A stretch of 64,000 bases of DNA from Ixodes scapularis (GCF_016920785.2 NW_024609949.1:1-64000), one strand, 5' to 3'; positions 1-12,354 are shown, counted from the first letter of the stretch. Numbers and translations: made by a program. Notes: generated from the sequence alone by a model not told the origin.

Positions 1-819
1 GGAGTTTTATACCCCTGTTGGAAAATATTGATGATGGAAATATGTTGGAAAAGGCTCATACAAGCGTAACCGTAATATGGGACATCCTATACAAGCGAAA
101 AGGCAGCTCCAGTATAGTGGATTACGGCGGAATGATACAGGTAGGCGGAACCATACAAGCGTGTCGTATTATGGGACATCCTATACCGGCGTAGTGGATT
201 ATGGCGGAACCATGTAGGCGGACGGAACCATACATGGATAACGTAATATGGGACATCCTATACCAGCGAAAAGGCGATACCGGCATGTTGGAGCCATATG
301 GCTCCAACATGGTGGTTTCGCCTTTTCACTGTTGTACACGGCAATTTAGTTTTAAGCTTTACATATATGTTTAGAAAGGCCAAAAAAGCTAAATTAATGC
401 GATTTGTGCAGGAGACCCTGTTGGAAAATATCGATGATGGAAAGATGATGGAAAAGGCTCATACAAGCCTAACCGTAATATGGGACATCCTATACAAGCG
501 AAAAGGCAGCTCCAGTATAGTGGATTACGGCGGAACGATACAGGTAGGCGGAACCATACAAGCGTGTCGTATTATGGGACATCCTATACCGGCGTAGTGG
601 ATTATGGCGGAACCATGTAGGCGGACGGAACCATACATGGATAACGTAATATGGGACATCCTATACCAGCGAAAAGGCGATACCGGCATGTTGGAGCCAT
701 ATGGCTCCAAGTTGGTGGTTTCGCCTTTTCACTGTTGTACACGGCAATTTAGTTTTAAGCTTTACATATATGTTTAGAAAGGCCGTGAAAGCTAAATTAA
801 TGCGATTTGTGCAGGAGAG
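1..819. repeat. Satellite, two ~402 bp units with sub-repeats
   Basis: Positions 16-417 and 418-819 align with a 402 bp offset and few mismatches. Inside each unit a short motif (TATGGGACATCCTATAC) recurs three times at about 75-95 bp spacing, so this is a higher-order satellite. The array is cut by the left window edge and ends abruptly near 819, where the 14.45 kb tandem unit begins. Open frames here simply follow the repeat and are not genes. Confidence 0.85.
284..311. repeat. 28 bp perfect palindrome in the satellite
   Basis: Fourteen bases starting CATGTTGGAGCC are followed immediately by their exact reverse complement. The second satellite unit keeps only the inner 20 bp (from about 690), because its outer bases have mutated. 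Confidence 0.85.
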
Positions 820-1028
820 TTATATGGCCAGGCGTACGTAGTATAGGGACCTAGTCGTAACGATCAGTTAGATAATTAAATACAATTTGTTAATTAACTT
901 TTTAATTAGTGAAAATGAAACTATGGTTTCTATTGGAAACTTGCTGAGTCACTGAAAACCACAAAATCAACTCTTTTTAGAAGGATATAATGCAGGGGTA
1001 GCATTTTACGCGTTCTGTAAAAATGCTT

Positions 1029-1253
1029 TATTTGGACGAGTTTCTAGGTTTCAGTTTCTTATCAGAGCTCATCTTTGCGCCCACGGTCCTGTTCCCCAGG
1101 GGCTTAGACGCGCAACACACGTGCGCCTTGCTTCCCTCCATCCTACGAGGGAGGCGAGGGGGCGGCTTCGCACTGCGGCCACCGGGCAGCAGGACCGTAG
1201 GTGCAAAGATGCGCTCTGGTAAGAAACCGAAGTCTGGAAACGCGTCCAAATTG
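1029..1253. mobile_element. Short foldback (MITE-like) element, copy 1
   Basis: The two halves are imperfect inverted repeats of about 100 bp. The left end reads TTTGGACGAGTTTCTAGG and the right end reads CCAGAAACGCGTCCAAA. Because the arms are complementary, both strands carry similar open frames; these are by-products of the inverted repeat, not genes. No target duplication could be fixed. Confidence 0.6.
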
Positions 1254-2584
1254 ACCATTCTTTTAGAACACCATAAAATGCTGCTCTTGTCTTATATCTT
1301 CACAAAGAAAATTGATTTAGTGTGTTTTGATGATGCTTAGAAGTTTCTAATTGGAACCATGGGTCTATTTTCACTGATTAAAAATTTTAGGAACATACTA
1401 TACTTAGAGAGAGGCTGAAGCGGTTTTGTATTTGAGAAAACACTTTTAAATCTTCTTCATTTGACCTCCAGAATCTCAAATATCAATATTATTTGCTAAT
1501 TTAATTAATCGAGGCTGTATAGAGTCCTTTTTAAAGCGCTTTGAAAGCACTTCCTTAGAGAGGGACGTCACAAGAGCAGCTTTCAAAATCTTTGTTCACG
1601 CATCTTCAGTGCCTATCAAAGCTATGCACGCACATGCTATTTTTTAAAGGGGCAGAAAAATGTGTCACGACTGGTGCCAATGCGGGAGAATATACCTAGA
1701 AAACTTGCGACTGGACGCGCGGCCCTTAAGCGACATACACTTGGCGGCTGAAAGGTCTTCTTACGATGTCACTATTGGTAGGATGTTTTTTTGTGTTTTC
1801 TCACGTTTAGTTATATCTTTGTGGAAAACGAACGGGATATTCAGATTCGCGGGATAAAACCACGCGAGAATGAACCTCCATCTAGTTTTCTGAAAGAAGT
1901 CTGGCACATCTCTGTAATAAGCCGACTGATCATTACAAATTAGCCTTTTATACTATGCCGCCCTGGCCATATAATTCACGTGTACAGACTGCGTAAATGT
2001 AGCTTTTACGGCTTTTTTTAAAAAAATATGTAAAATATACAAAAAAACTCTGTAGCATGTCCCCCAATACAATATGATTGTATGGTTCCTTTCCCGCTTG
2101 CATTGTTCAAGAAAGACTTGTGGATATCCAGCGTTTCAATGGAATGCTGGATGTCAATAAGTCTCTACATCAGTGAGTGGTTTCAAACAATTATGATGTT
2201 TGCACCCCAGTAAGCTCTCATCCGAGGCTCACCAGGAGCACTAAAAGCAGAAGCGAAATGTAGTGACCTGGTAAATTTGGTTGCACATATTTATTTTAGG
2301 AGAATCGCATGCAGAGAAGGTTAACTTTGTTCAAAAGAAGATAATTATAAATTCAATACTGAACAATGGTGTCCCTTGAGCTGTCAGACCAAACTCCCAC
2401 TCTTGCCACTCAAGAGTTCCTAACTTGTGCGTAGAGGATCAGCACAACCCAGATTTGTGCTGCAAGTGCACCTGCAATATAAAAGTTGAATAAACATGAG
2501 ATGAAATATGAGACGTTTACAATTCTCTGTAATGTGAAATTAGAGCACAGATCTTGAAGAGGAGGATGGGAGGGTATGACCACC
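1254..2584. other. Non-coding stretch, AT-rich
   Basis: Open frames are short. One at 1660-1857 has an exon-like look ending in a possible splice donor (TATTG|GTAGG), but copy 2 has lost that donor (near 16220), so I do not call a gene. The equivalent stretch of copy 2 is 15701-17034. Confidence 0.4.
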
Positions 2585-2935
2585 CCCCCCTAACCCTCCT
2601 ACTCTTCTGCTCCCTCCCATTTAGGGGGAAATTTCCCCACTAAATTTAGCGGGTCAAGTTTCCCAATAAATTTAGCGCGGAAATTGATGTCACATGACCT
2701 CAACACAAATGCAGTTTTTCCGCTAAAAGTAGCAGGGAAAATGACGTCGCATGACCGTGTCACGTCATCCATAAAAACACTCAGTTTCTCAGCTAGACTT
2801 AGCGGAAATATTAACGTCACATGACCACAACATTAATTTAATTTCCTGCCAAGTTTAGTTGGGCGGTTACGCCGACAGCGACGCCGCGAAACGCGGAAAC
2901 GGGTGCTAACAGCTGCGCTAAAAACTAAATGCATC
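2585..2935. repeat. Repeat with TTAGCGGG and CACATGACC motifs
   Basis: The segment repeats short motifs (AAATTTAGCGGG, GTCACATGACC) and ends in a GC-rich tail (TTACGCCGACAGCGACG, then CGGAAACGGG and AGCTGCGCT). The same tail occurs at about 36040-36110 beside a CACGTG minisatellite, so both belong to one dispersed family. Confidence 0.6.
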
Positions 2936-3473
2936 AGGTGAAATAAAGTGAACATTAGATATACTGTAAGAAAAAGGAGAATCTAAGATACCGTTCTCAG
3001 ATCCTTCCTTTTGTCCGTTCTCAAATGTTTTGATATCAAGAAATGTTTATCTCTTTATTCATACCCAGAGAATTCCTCCCAGTTTCAGCATGAATGCAAT
3101 AAATCAATGCAGACTAGACCTAGTAAACTATAATGCACATGAAAATGAATGTTTGCCACATAGTCATGTATCAGTCAGTGGCTCAGATCTCAAAATACAT
3201 TTGTATTGAGGAACATTCTTGAATAAAACTTCTGGGCTTCGAATTCAACAGTTTGTACTTCCATAAGGAACACTGTATAGCACTGATTTTTTTTGTTTTT
3301 TGTGACACATCAGAAACAGCACAACACTGTCATCCTTGCATACCTAACAAGAATTTGTATTTTTTTTAGCATGGCATGTGCTATTCTAATACCCATACAG
3401 CCTCCTTTAACAAAATTTCCTTTGTATAGCTTTTTATTGGTTCTTATTTAGCTCGCACGACAGATTCGGTACC

Positions 3474-3686
3474 TTGAATTCTCACTCGGCATCAACAGTT
3501 TTATATATTAATGTAATAGCGAAAGACAAGATGTATGGACTTGAGTATGGTTCAACAAGCACAGATGTTGAGAAAAGTACTGAGGAAAACTCAAATGTCA
3601 AAATAAAAATAAGCTGGAATGTGGATACAATTATGGACATGGTCATGAATACACTTAGCAGATTCAATATAAAGAATATGTGTTAG
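3474..3686 (+). CDS. Exon-like open frame of unknown function
   Basis: I do not recognise this product. The open frame is preceded by TTATTTAG, a possible splice acceptor, and stays open upstream to about 3423. It is rich in Lys, Asp and Ser with no hydrophobic segment and ends TTCAATATAAAGAATATGTGTTAG. The same frame is open in four places (3474, 6482, 17924, 20933). Between halves A and B several differences change the amino acid (AAT to GAT, ATAGCG to TTAGTG), so strong purifying selection is not evident. There is no in-frame ATG at the start. It may be one exon of a duplicated gene or chance. Confidence 0.25.
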   Translation: MNSHSASTVLYINVIAKDKMYGLEYGSTSTDVEKSTEENSNVKIKISWNVDTIMDMVMNTLSRFNIKNMC

Positions 3687-4365
3687 ACGCACGCTCAAAG
3701 AAACCTGTTGCATCATTATTCATTCAAATTACTTTGCAGAACCCAGCGCTGCAGTCTCAGGTGGGAGTTCGCTGGATGAGTCTACTGAAAATGAGTGTAG
3801 ACGGAAAAAGCAGTTTGATCTGCGATAATGAGCATTACATAAGTGACATGTCATTATTACTGTTACAGTGCCGAATGTTCCAAACTGTCAGTCGCATCAT
3901 TCTGTGAATTCCCTCCGTACATTACAGGGTTTGGCTCTTTCGAATGCTTTGCGAGAAAAATGATGAACTGGAAATATCTAGAGTAGTTCTAGAAAAACTA
4001 TTTCCAGAATCTTATCTCAGCATCGCAAAGAATATAAAAAGTTTCTAAAGACAAGGTTAGCGCAGGAGTTGAATAAACTAAATACTTTGTTTTTCGAAAC
4101 CATCTTGCCGTAGTAAACGTATGAAGTTCCCCTAGGTAGAGCTAGTCATTACGGATAATTGTGCCCATTGCATACCATAAAAATTTAATTTGCGACCTAC
4201 AATATTTACAAACTCAATTAACTCTGAATAAGTGGACCACTTGGCATTAAAGATTGGCCTCACCATGACTGTCTGCCAACATCTACATAATAATTTTCAT
4301 GAACCTATGTATTTCAAGAAAATATTTGGTGCGAGCTGCTTAAAACACAATAGCACTTTTTAACA

Positions 4366-5053
4366 AGTGCTGATTGTTGGGCAAGTTCGTACGGTACGTT
4401 AGAAAACATAATTGCGCTTTAAAGACGGGGACATAGGAAGGACAGACACCACCGAGTGCTAACTTTCAACTGATTTAATTCAAGAACCTCAGCGTAAAAA
4501 CACACCGCGTCACCGCACCACATCTCAACCAATCCGTGGCCCTGCCACGGACCGCAAGTACGCCAACTCCTTATCCGCCAAGTCAATTGACGCCACACTG
4601 ACACAACACGTACCAGAACTATTTATAGCATCAGCCTCCATAATCTCTCTAACAGTCATATCTTTGTGCCTAGGAACAGTAGACAAAGCAAATAATGGTT
4701 TGCACTCGCAGTGATGATCTGTCGTGTCACTGTCATGACTGCGGGTGCAAACAATTATTTGCTTCGTCTACTGTTCTTGAGAGGCACAAAGATAGGACTG
4801 TTAGCGAGATTATGGAGGCTGACACTATAAATAGTTCCGGCACAAGTTGTGTCAGTATGGCGTCAATTGACTTGGCGGATAAGGAGTTGGCGTACTTGCG
4901 GTCCGTGGCAGAACGGATTGGTTGAGATGTGGTGCGGTGACAAAGTCCGTTTCTACGCTGAGGTTCTTGAATTAAATCAGTTGAATGTTAGCGCTCTGTT
5001 GTGTCTGTCCTTCCTATGTCCCCGTCTTCCAAGCGCAATCTTGTTTTCTACCA
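4366..5053. mobile_element. Foldback transposable element (~690 bp)
   Basis: The element is almost entirely inverted repeat. The arm at about 4393-4711 is complementary to about 4739-5053, with a ~27 bp loop. It is flanked by CACTTTTTAACA at 4354-4365 and again at 5054-5065, an apparent 11-12 bp target duplication, and half B shows the unoccupied site. The open frames on both strands are mirror images of one another and are not independent genes. Its left end (TGTTGGGCAAGTT followed by ACGTTAGAAA) resembles a smaller snap-back at 60403-60550. Confidence 0.8.
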
Positions 5054-6032
5054 CACTTTTTAACACTAATAGAAAGCCTGTAGTGGGCCACAACTTAAGC
5101 AGTTTTCCCTTCATTATGAAGAGCAATTACACATATGTGAACCATGAATATAGGCCTGCACTGAATTTTTTTCTTAAGCTGAACGTGCTATGCTCTGTTT
5201 ACTGTATAAATCTTTGCAGAGCTGACAATGTGCAAGTTCCTGTTTTTTTATATTTCACATGTCCCGACTGCTGGGTGTGGTAGGGACATAAGATTGATGA
5301 CACCAACGAAACACAATAATAATTTTAAGAATTTGTTTGGGTATAGCACGAGCAAAGCGATCTGCGGGAAGTTTTTTCTGTGACACCGTCGAACCTACAT
5401 CCGCGGGCTTTAAGTTCACATGTTAAACATGTCTGCAGACTCCTTTTTGTAATTGGAACTCCATCCAACCTAAGATTTGAATATTTTTTTTGCATTTTAG
5501 GCTTAGTAGTGCTTTTGCTGTTCTAGTAATAGGTAAGAAAAATGCTTATTTCAAGTGGCATACCTAACACCTGGTGGCACGAGGACTCCCCTGTCGTGAC
5601 GCTGATCGAAAGTCATAGGCAGGGAGATACTGCGATGCTCTTGTTGCTGGGATTATCTCCCCCATGGTCCTGGCCAGACCACAGAAAAAGATTGAGTCCA
5701 AACTTGTGGCCACTAGGATCTCCAGATCTTGAGGCACCCAAGTAGCTGAAAATAAAAACAAATCACAATCACGTACTTGGCAGAGCTACATTAGAATGGC
5801 TAGCATATTCTTTCGTGATCAGCACATAGATCCTCTTATTTTAGTCAAAGTCACCCCCCAGGACAAGGCCACGTAGGCGTTAAAATGATGGGTACCGAAT
5901 TAAGGCAAATGATCAAATGCATTCATTTAACCCTCTTTCGCCCCAACCTGAGAGACTTCTGTCAAATATTCACATTCAACTGTAAAGACTACAAATAAAA
6001 CTACTACTGCAATGCAGAGCCGTATAGTCTGA

Positions 6033-8371
6033 TCTCAAATGTTTTGATTTTAAGAAATGTTTATATCTTTATTCATACCCAGAGAACCCCTCCCAGTTTC
6101 AGCATGAATGCAATAAATCAATGCAGACTAGACCTTGTAAACTACAATGCACATGAAAATGAATGTTCGCCACATAGTCATGTATGAGTCAGTGGCTCAG
6201 ATCTCTAAATACATTTGTATTGAGGAACATTCTTGAATAAAACTTCTGGGCTTTGAATTCGACAGTTTGTACTTCCATAAGGAACACTGTATGGCACTGA
6301 TTTTTGTTGTGACACATCAGAAACAGCACAGCAGTGTCATCCTTGCATACCTAACAAGAATTTGTATTTTTTTTTAGCATGGCATGTGCTATTCTAGTGC
6401 TTATACAGCCTCCTTTAACAAAATTTCCTTTGTAGAGCTTTTTATTGGTTCTTATTTAACTCGCACGACAGATTCGGTACCTTGAATTCTCACTCGGCAT
6501 CAACAGTTTTATATATTGATGTATTAGTGAAAGACAAGATGTATGGTCTTGAGTACGGCCCAACAAGCACAGATGTTGAGAAAAGTACTCAAGAAAACTC
6601 AAATGTCAAAATAAAAATAAGCTGGAATGTGGATACAATTAAGGACATGGTCATGAATACAGTAGCAGATTCAATATGAAGAATATGTGTTAGACGCACG
6701 CTCAAAGAAACCTGTTGCATCTATATTCATGCAAATTACTTCGCAGAACCCTGCGCTGCAGTCTCGGGTGCGAGTTCGCTGAATGAGTCCACTGAAAATG
6801 AGTGCAGACGGAAAAAGCAGTTTGATCTGCGGCAATGAGCATTACATAGGCAAGTGACATGTCATTGTTACTGTTACAGTGCCGAATGTTTCAAACTGCC
6901 AGTCGCATCATTCTGAAATTCCATCCGTATATTACAGGGTTTGGCTCTCTCGAATGCTTTGCGAGAAAAATTATCAACTGGAAATGTCTAGCGTAGTTCT
7001 AGAAAAACTACTTCCAGAATCCTAACTCAGCACCGTAAAGAATATAAAAAGTTTCTAGAGATAAGGTTAGTGCAGGAGTTGAATAAACTAAATACTTAGT
7101 TTTGCGAAACCATCTTGCCGTAGTAAACGTATGAAGTTCCCCTAGGTAGAGCTAGTCATTACGGATGATTGTGCCCATTGCATACCATAAAAATTTAATT
7201 TGCGACCTACAATATTTACAGACTCAACCAACTCTGAATAAGTGGAACACTTGGCACTAAAGATTGGTCTCACCATGACTGTCTGCAAACATCCACATAA
7301 TAATAAACCTATGCATTTCAAGAAAATATTTGGAGCGAGCTGTTTAAACTGCCATAACACTTTTTAACACTAAGAGAAAGCCTGTAGTGGGCCACAACTT
7401 AAGCAGTTTTTACTTCATTATGAAGGGCAATAACAAATATGTGAAGCTTAAAACTAGGCCTGCACTGAATTGCTTTCTTAAGTTGAACGTGCTATGCTTG
7501 GTTCAATATATTATCTTTGCAGAGCTGACAATGTGCAAGTTCCCATTTTTTTTTATATTTCACATCTCCCGACTGCTGGGTGGGGTAGGTACATAAGATT
7601 GATGACACCAACGTAACACAATGATTATTTTAAGAATTTGTTTGTGTATAGCACTAGCGAAGCCATCTGCGGGAAGTTATTTCTGTGACTCTGTCGAACC
7701 TACATCCGTGGGCTTTAAGTTCACATGTGAATCATGTCTGCAGACGCCTTTTTGTAATTGGAACTCCATCCAACCCGAGATTTGAATGTTTTTTGCATTT
7801 TAGGCTTAGTAGTGCTTTTGCTGTTTCACTTCAAGAAGAGGTAAGAATGCTTATTTCGAGTAGCATACCTAACACTTGGTGGCATGAGGACTCCCTTGTC
7901 GTGATCCTAATCGAAAGTCACAGGCAGGGAGATACTGTGATGCTCTTGTTGCTGGGATTACCTCCCCCATGGTCCTGGCCGGACCACAGAAGAAGATTGC
8001 TTGTGGCCACTAGGATCTCCAGATCTTGAGGCAACCAAGTAGCTGGAAATAAAAAAAATCACAATCAAGTACTTGGCAGAGCTACATTAGAATGGCTAGC
8101 ATATTCTTTCGTGATCAGCACATAGATCCTTTTGTTTTTATACTTTGTACGTGCACCTATTAAAAAACTGCTCCTTCACAGCCACAGTCATAGACACACC
8201 CCAGGACAAGGCCACACAGGCCTTGAAATGATGGGTACCGAATTAAGGCGAATGATCAAATGCATTCATTTAACCCTCTTTCACCCCAACCAGGGAGATT
8301 TCTGTCAAATATTCACATTTAACTCTAAAGACTATAAAAAAAACTACTACTGCAATGCAGAGCCGTATAGT
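6033..8371. repeat. Internal tandem duplication, half B (copy 1)
   Basis: Partner of 3019-6030. It keeps the empty site for the foldback element near 7361-7372 (CACTTTTTAACA), which allows the insertion in half A to be defined. Confidence 0.85.
6482..6679 (+). CDS. Exon-like open frame, diverged copy (half B)
   Basis: Diverged copy of the open frame at 3474, about 85 percent alike and ending earlier through a changed C-terminus. Confidence 0.2.
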   Translation: MNSHSASTVLYIDVLVKDKMYGLEYGPTSTDVEKSTQENSNVKIKISWNVDTIKDMVMNTVADSI

Positions 8372-10138
8372 GGGAGAGTTTAACCAGTGGGTGTGGTGAC
8401 AAACGTGACGGAGAGGAGGAAAAGGAGGAGAGCGCCGAAGGAGGGAGAGAGAAGGCAGCAAAAAGGAGACGACCGCTATTTTGACGCAACGCTGTTGGCG
8501 GGAAGCACTGCTGAGGCTATGTGTCGTCTGCTACTGGCTTAATTGATTTTTGCCTTTATAAAACTTTGTGTTTAAACATGAAGAAACTTCTTTCTTTAGG
8601 GTTTTAAGCCACCGAGGAATAACACTGTATTATTTTATTGCCAAAGCCTGCCAAATAAAAGCAAAGGGCAGGTGTCTGGATAGAAAGAGTTTAGTTGGCG
8701 CACCAAGAGGCTAACGAATAAAAATGGGTACCACTCTGCGCAAAATGCCTAAAAAGCGTGCATCTCTACTTGACACTAACAGCAGCACACACTATCTATT
8801 TTACTGACTAAAGGGTACTAGATCATTATTTTCAGCTAACTAGTCAAAACAGACAACGGCTAAAAAAAAAGCAATGGCAAAACCAACAATCGAATTCGCC
8901 TGCTCTCCAGTAGCACGACATCTATAGAAGGCAGACCTGCAGAATGAACAAGCAGTCTAAAGAAAAGTATGTCCCATGTATAATTTGTTTCCATGCTGCA
9001 AAGCAAGTGCTGGAAAGAGGTTTCACGACATTAACACAAAATTTCTTTCAATCAGTTGAGAACAAGTTAGAGCAGTGAACTTGTCCTTGCCCTTGGCATA
9101 ACGTTCTTGCCCATGGAAACTCAAATAAATTTGTGAATAAAAACAAAAAAAAAGACTAACCTTCATAAAAAAAAATCTAACTTTCGCAAAGAAAAGTTAT
9201 CTTGAACAAAATATGCGGGATACAGTTGTACAGCATCCATTTTTGTGCTGAACCAATTTTGAGGCAAATCTGCGACAATGAAAAGAAAACGCCCGAGTAC
9301 AATTAAGGGAAAGACAGAAAGGATGCATACCTACAACAAAAAAATTTAGAAAGACCACGGGCAGGAACCTCTGGTGAGGCTCTCGGAGTGACTCCCTGCA
9401 ATGGGCCTGCGAAGACCAGAGAACAAGATCGGTCAGAGCTTCCAGCCATAAGGTGCTTCATACCATGAAGTTTCAGAAGTAGCTGCACTTGGAAGCAAAG
9501 TGCATTTCATTTCTCTGCAGAATGGAGAGTTTAATAGCTAGTATGCATTCATAAGGTGATACAGTCACGAATGCAGATTTTTCAATGCAGCACTATATCA
9601 CCAAATTGTTAACCGTGCCGGGCAACACTAAAAACCGGGAGCATTATTCCAAACTATCTCAGTTTAAAGTTAACCACGGCAGAAGCTGCAAGCCATGTGA
9701 CCTTCTAATTGGATGCCATGGTACGTCGAGCTTATAATCATGTCTCACACTGTTTTTGCTGCAATGGCTTGTAGTGTCAAAAGTGGTCCAGCTTAAAAGA
9801 GATGCAAAGTATAGACGTTTGTGAGTGGGGCCCTGACCTAGTCTTCAGCTACATTGCGAGGTAGGATGTTCCAACCGGGATGTTTGCTGCCTGTAACCAC
9901 ACGACCAGCTTGTGCACAGCGATCGCTCGAGCCGAGTACATGTCCTCGACAGTGCCATTATTTGACAAGCAGTTTTATGAATGTTAAACATGACTGACTT
10001 GCAGAGAGACTGCATCTCAACGACTAATGACTTGGGATACCTAACTGAATACTGATATATTAACTGAATGCAAAACAAATTACCTGGCAGGCATTAAATT
10101 TATCAACAAGGTGGGTTGACTCCGCATTAAGTTGGAGT
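8372..10138. other. No clear gene; purine-rich segment then AT-rich DNA
   Basis: 8390-8470 is an A/G-rich stretch followed by TTGGCGGGAA, an E2F-like motif that is changed in copy 2. On the minus strand around 9850-9990 a frame rich in Val, Ala and Leu is open and ends in TAG, but no convincing splice sites bound it. I see no other feature. Copy 2 equivalent is 22833-24596. Confidence 0.3.
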
Positions 10139-10146
10139 CGATGCGT

Positions 10147-10294
10147 CAGGCACGTAGCCAGGATTTTGTTTCAGGGGGGGGCCCCCTCATGACAAAACGC
10201 TGTATGAGGGGGAGGGGGAGAGGAGGACCCATGCAAAATGGAAGATATCGGGGGGGGGGCGGGCCTCATAAGCTTCCCCCTGGCTACGTGCCTG
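10147..10294. mobile_element. hAT-type MITE with 8 bp target duplication
   Basis: The 16 bp terminal inverted repeats are perfect: CAGGCACGTAGCCAGG at 10147-10162 and its complement at 10279-10294. The interior is G-runs and is non-coding. The flanks are identical 8-mers (CGATGCGT at 10139-10146 and 10295-10302). An 8 bp duplication with CAG-starting termini is the hallmark of the hAT superfamily. The element is non-autonomous. Confidence 0.85.
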
Positions 10295-10302
10295 CGATGC
10301 GT

Positions 10303-11306
10303 AATAGGATAATACAAACAAAGATATGCCTTACAATTCCTTTTGCACCCCCAAAATGATGTGTTTTTGAAGGTAAGATACACAATGTTCTTGATTCAGA
10401 AAGTGCCCCAGCTGTACCTCGGCTATTCTACCTCAGCATATGCAGTAAGGGCACTCGCCAAGCCTATTCTCCTCAGCTCTGTGCAGGTTAAGCTAAGTTA
10501 GAGTATAGAGGTACACGCTCACTGACAGCATGAGAAAGGCAGGGAGAAGTCTCCGTTGTTCCACCACCAGCCCGTCTGCTACCTTCGATGACGTTTCAGC
10601 GCCTCATGAGCCTGGAGCAAGCACATCTGTCCAAAGTGGGGTGAAAAGCACAAGCACGTGCTGGAGGACGCCCAGCCATTCTCTTTTTGTCATCGGCTAT
10701 TCTACATATTTTAGTATGACATTTTTAAGTGAGAAAAAGTATTGCAAATATGCAGTCCAACTTTGACCATAATACAGAAGTCTGATAAAGATAACAGTTG
10801 CCATTCACCATTTTCCAAATAAGTGCTCCCACCTATCGGAACATCTACACATGTGGTGCGTGAGTGGGTTCAGGACTGAGACGCTAGAAAATGAAGCGCT
10901 CACAAGGCTTGTCTGGCCCTTCCAACCATGCGGGTACATTCATCGCAAATCCCAGATTTTTAGACAAAATGATTTAGAATAAGCAAATCTTGTCTACGCC
11001 CGAGGTAGAACATTGAATTGTGATTCCCCCATATTGTGCCAACCATCCTTCAACCTGCGGTACCACCTGCAAATGAACTATGTTGTGCTGCGGCACGCGT
11101 CCATGCTGCCTGCTTGAGAAGAAAACCACTGCTCGTGTTGAAGACGACATCCCACAATGTACAGGCAACAATGTTTAACGAACTACAACAAAATTGATAT
11201 CATTCAATAGACACAGATAGGCTTACAAAGTGTCGACACCATGATTGTTGTTGTTGGTTTTACTCCTGCATACAAACATAAGTGACTTCCTCTTTCCTCC
11301 GATGTA
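10303..11306. other. No clear gene
   Basis: Only short, unsupported open frames on both strands. Some minus-strand frames (10530-10700, 10974-11171) could be exons of a minus-strand gene, but I could not connect them by splice sites. Copy 2 equivalent is 24765-25770. Confidence 0.3.
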
Positions 11307-11440
11307 CAGTAAAACCCCCTTATCTTCGTGGCCCCTATTTCTTCTTGAATCGGTCACAGAGGACATAATCGCAGCCACTGAATTCTGCAAAATTAAAGGC
11401 CGCGAAAATTGAAGGTTCGCCAACATTAAAGAGTTTACTG
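11307..11440. mobile_element. Possible pogo-like MITE
   Basis: The segment starts CAGTAAAACCCCC and ends TTTACTG, short inverted termini like those of pogo/Tigger elements. The left flank is TA but the right flank is TT, so the target duplication is imperfect. Copy 2 is at 25771-25904. Confidence 0.35.
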
Positions 11441-11911
11441 TTCTTCCGTGTGTCACATAATGTTAACATTTCAAGGAGGCTGAAGGTATTGGTTTAAGGA
11501 AAAATTGACCTATGAAAAAAATGCCCTTCTCCAGGTTAGGCACACGAGGTTCTTTTGCACTACCTATAAGGCGGCAAGTTTGTTTCGGCAGAGCTTTTGG
11601 TTAAACGGAGTCACAAAAGTAGCTATACTTGGAGTCAACCATTTTGTGCTGCATTATAAAGCTAGAGTAAATTCCACTGTGCTTCTGCACATCACTGTTT
11701 GTTGCGAGAGCATATGTGGTTTAGTGTTGCATCCCATTTGCATGATCTAGAGAAACTAGCGCTGACAAAGTTAGAGCACAAAAAAAAAACAAAAAAAAAA
11801 CAGACGACTGTGGAAACATTGAGAGATGCACACATGCGAACTGTGCATTTCTTAAAAGTGGATTCGAGCAAAGGTAAAAATAATATCTATAATTACGGCG
11901 GCCATACTTGC

Positions 11912-12064
11912 CTTGCCCAAGCACGACCACTTTTCCCTCGGTAGCACCATCCAGTAAGCACCAGCAACACGCCCATGAGACGCCGCCGACCCATGGATTG
12001 AATGACGACCCGCCTGAGGTCTTGGAAGGAGATCCGGAACACTGCTTTAGGCCAGATGTTGTAT
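11912..12064 (-). CDS. Possible minus-strand exon with a GC-AG donor
   Basis: Read on the minus strand, a pyrimidine-rich tract and CCTCCAG precede 12064, and 153 nt later CAAG|GCAAGT at 11912/11911 matches the strict consensus of GC-AG donors. The length is exactly 51 codons and two frames are open. The product is not recognised. The exon is preserved in copy 2 at 26374-26526. No start or partner exons could be proved. Confidence 0.25.
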
Positions 12065-12354
12065 CTGGAGGGGGCAGGGACTAAAAGTAAAAATTAACAA
12101 ATTTATCTGAAGCGCTACATTCCTATAGCATAAACTCTAGGATAGCAGTATTTTTTTTGAGGTCAGTGATGCATTTTAATTAAACACAAATGGTTGGTTT
12201 ATATGATGAACCAGCAGCCCCTATTTTCCTTAAGTGTAACGGAGTGTCTAACCTTACGTCCGACGGAACCCGAAATAAAAATTAAAGTTACGCCCAACGT
12301 AACTGTCAAGCATTCGAGTTGCGTCCGACGTAACCCAAAATAAAAATTAAAGTT

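Larger units (their letters stand above)
3019..6030. repeat. Internal tandem duplication, half A (copy 1)
   Basis: 3019-6030 and 6033-8371 are diverged direct repeats. The offset is about 3010 at the start and about 2340 at the end, because half A contains a ~700 bp foldback insertion that half B lacks. Both halves end in the same CCGTATAGT. Divergence between halves is clearly higher than between the two large units, so this duplication is older. Confidence 0.85.

Noticed and set aside
1..819. CRISPR-like repeat/spacer array
   Set aside because: Repeats are long, diverged satellite units without uniform short repeats and unique spacers, in a eukaryotic context.
4419..5283. Conserved protein on both strands of the foldback
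   Set aside because: The two similar translations are the two arms of one inverted repeat, not independent genes.
11912..12064. Rab-type GTPase exon (KVVVLGQG resembling a P-loop start)
   Set aside because: The rest of the P-loop and no further GTPase motifs were found downstream on the minus strand, so the resemblance is too short to support.
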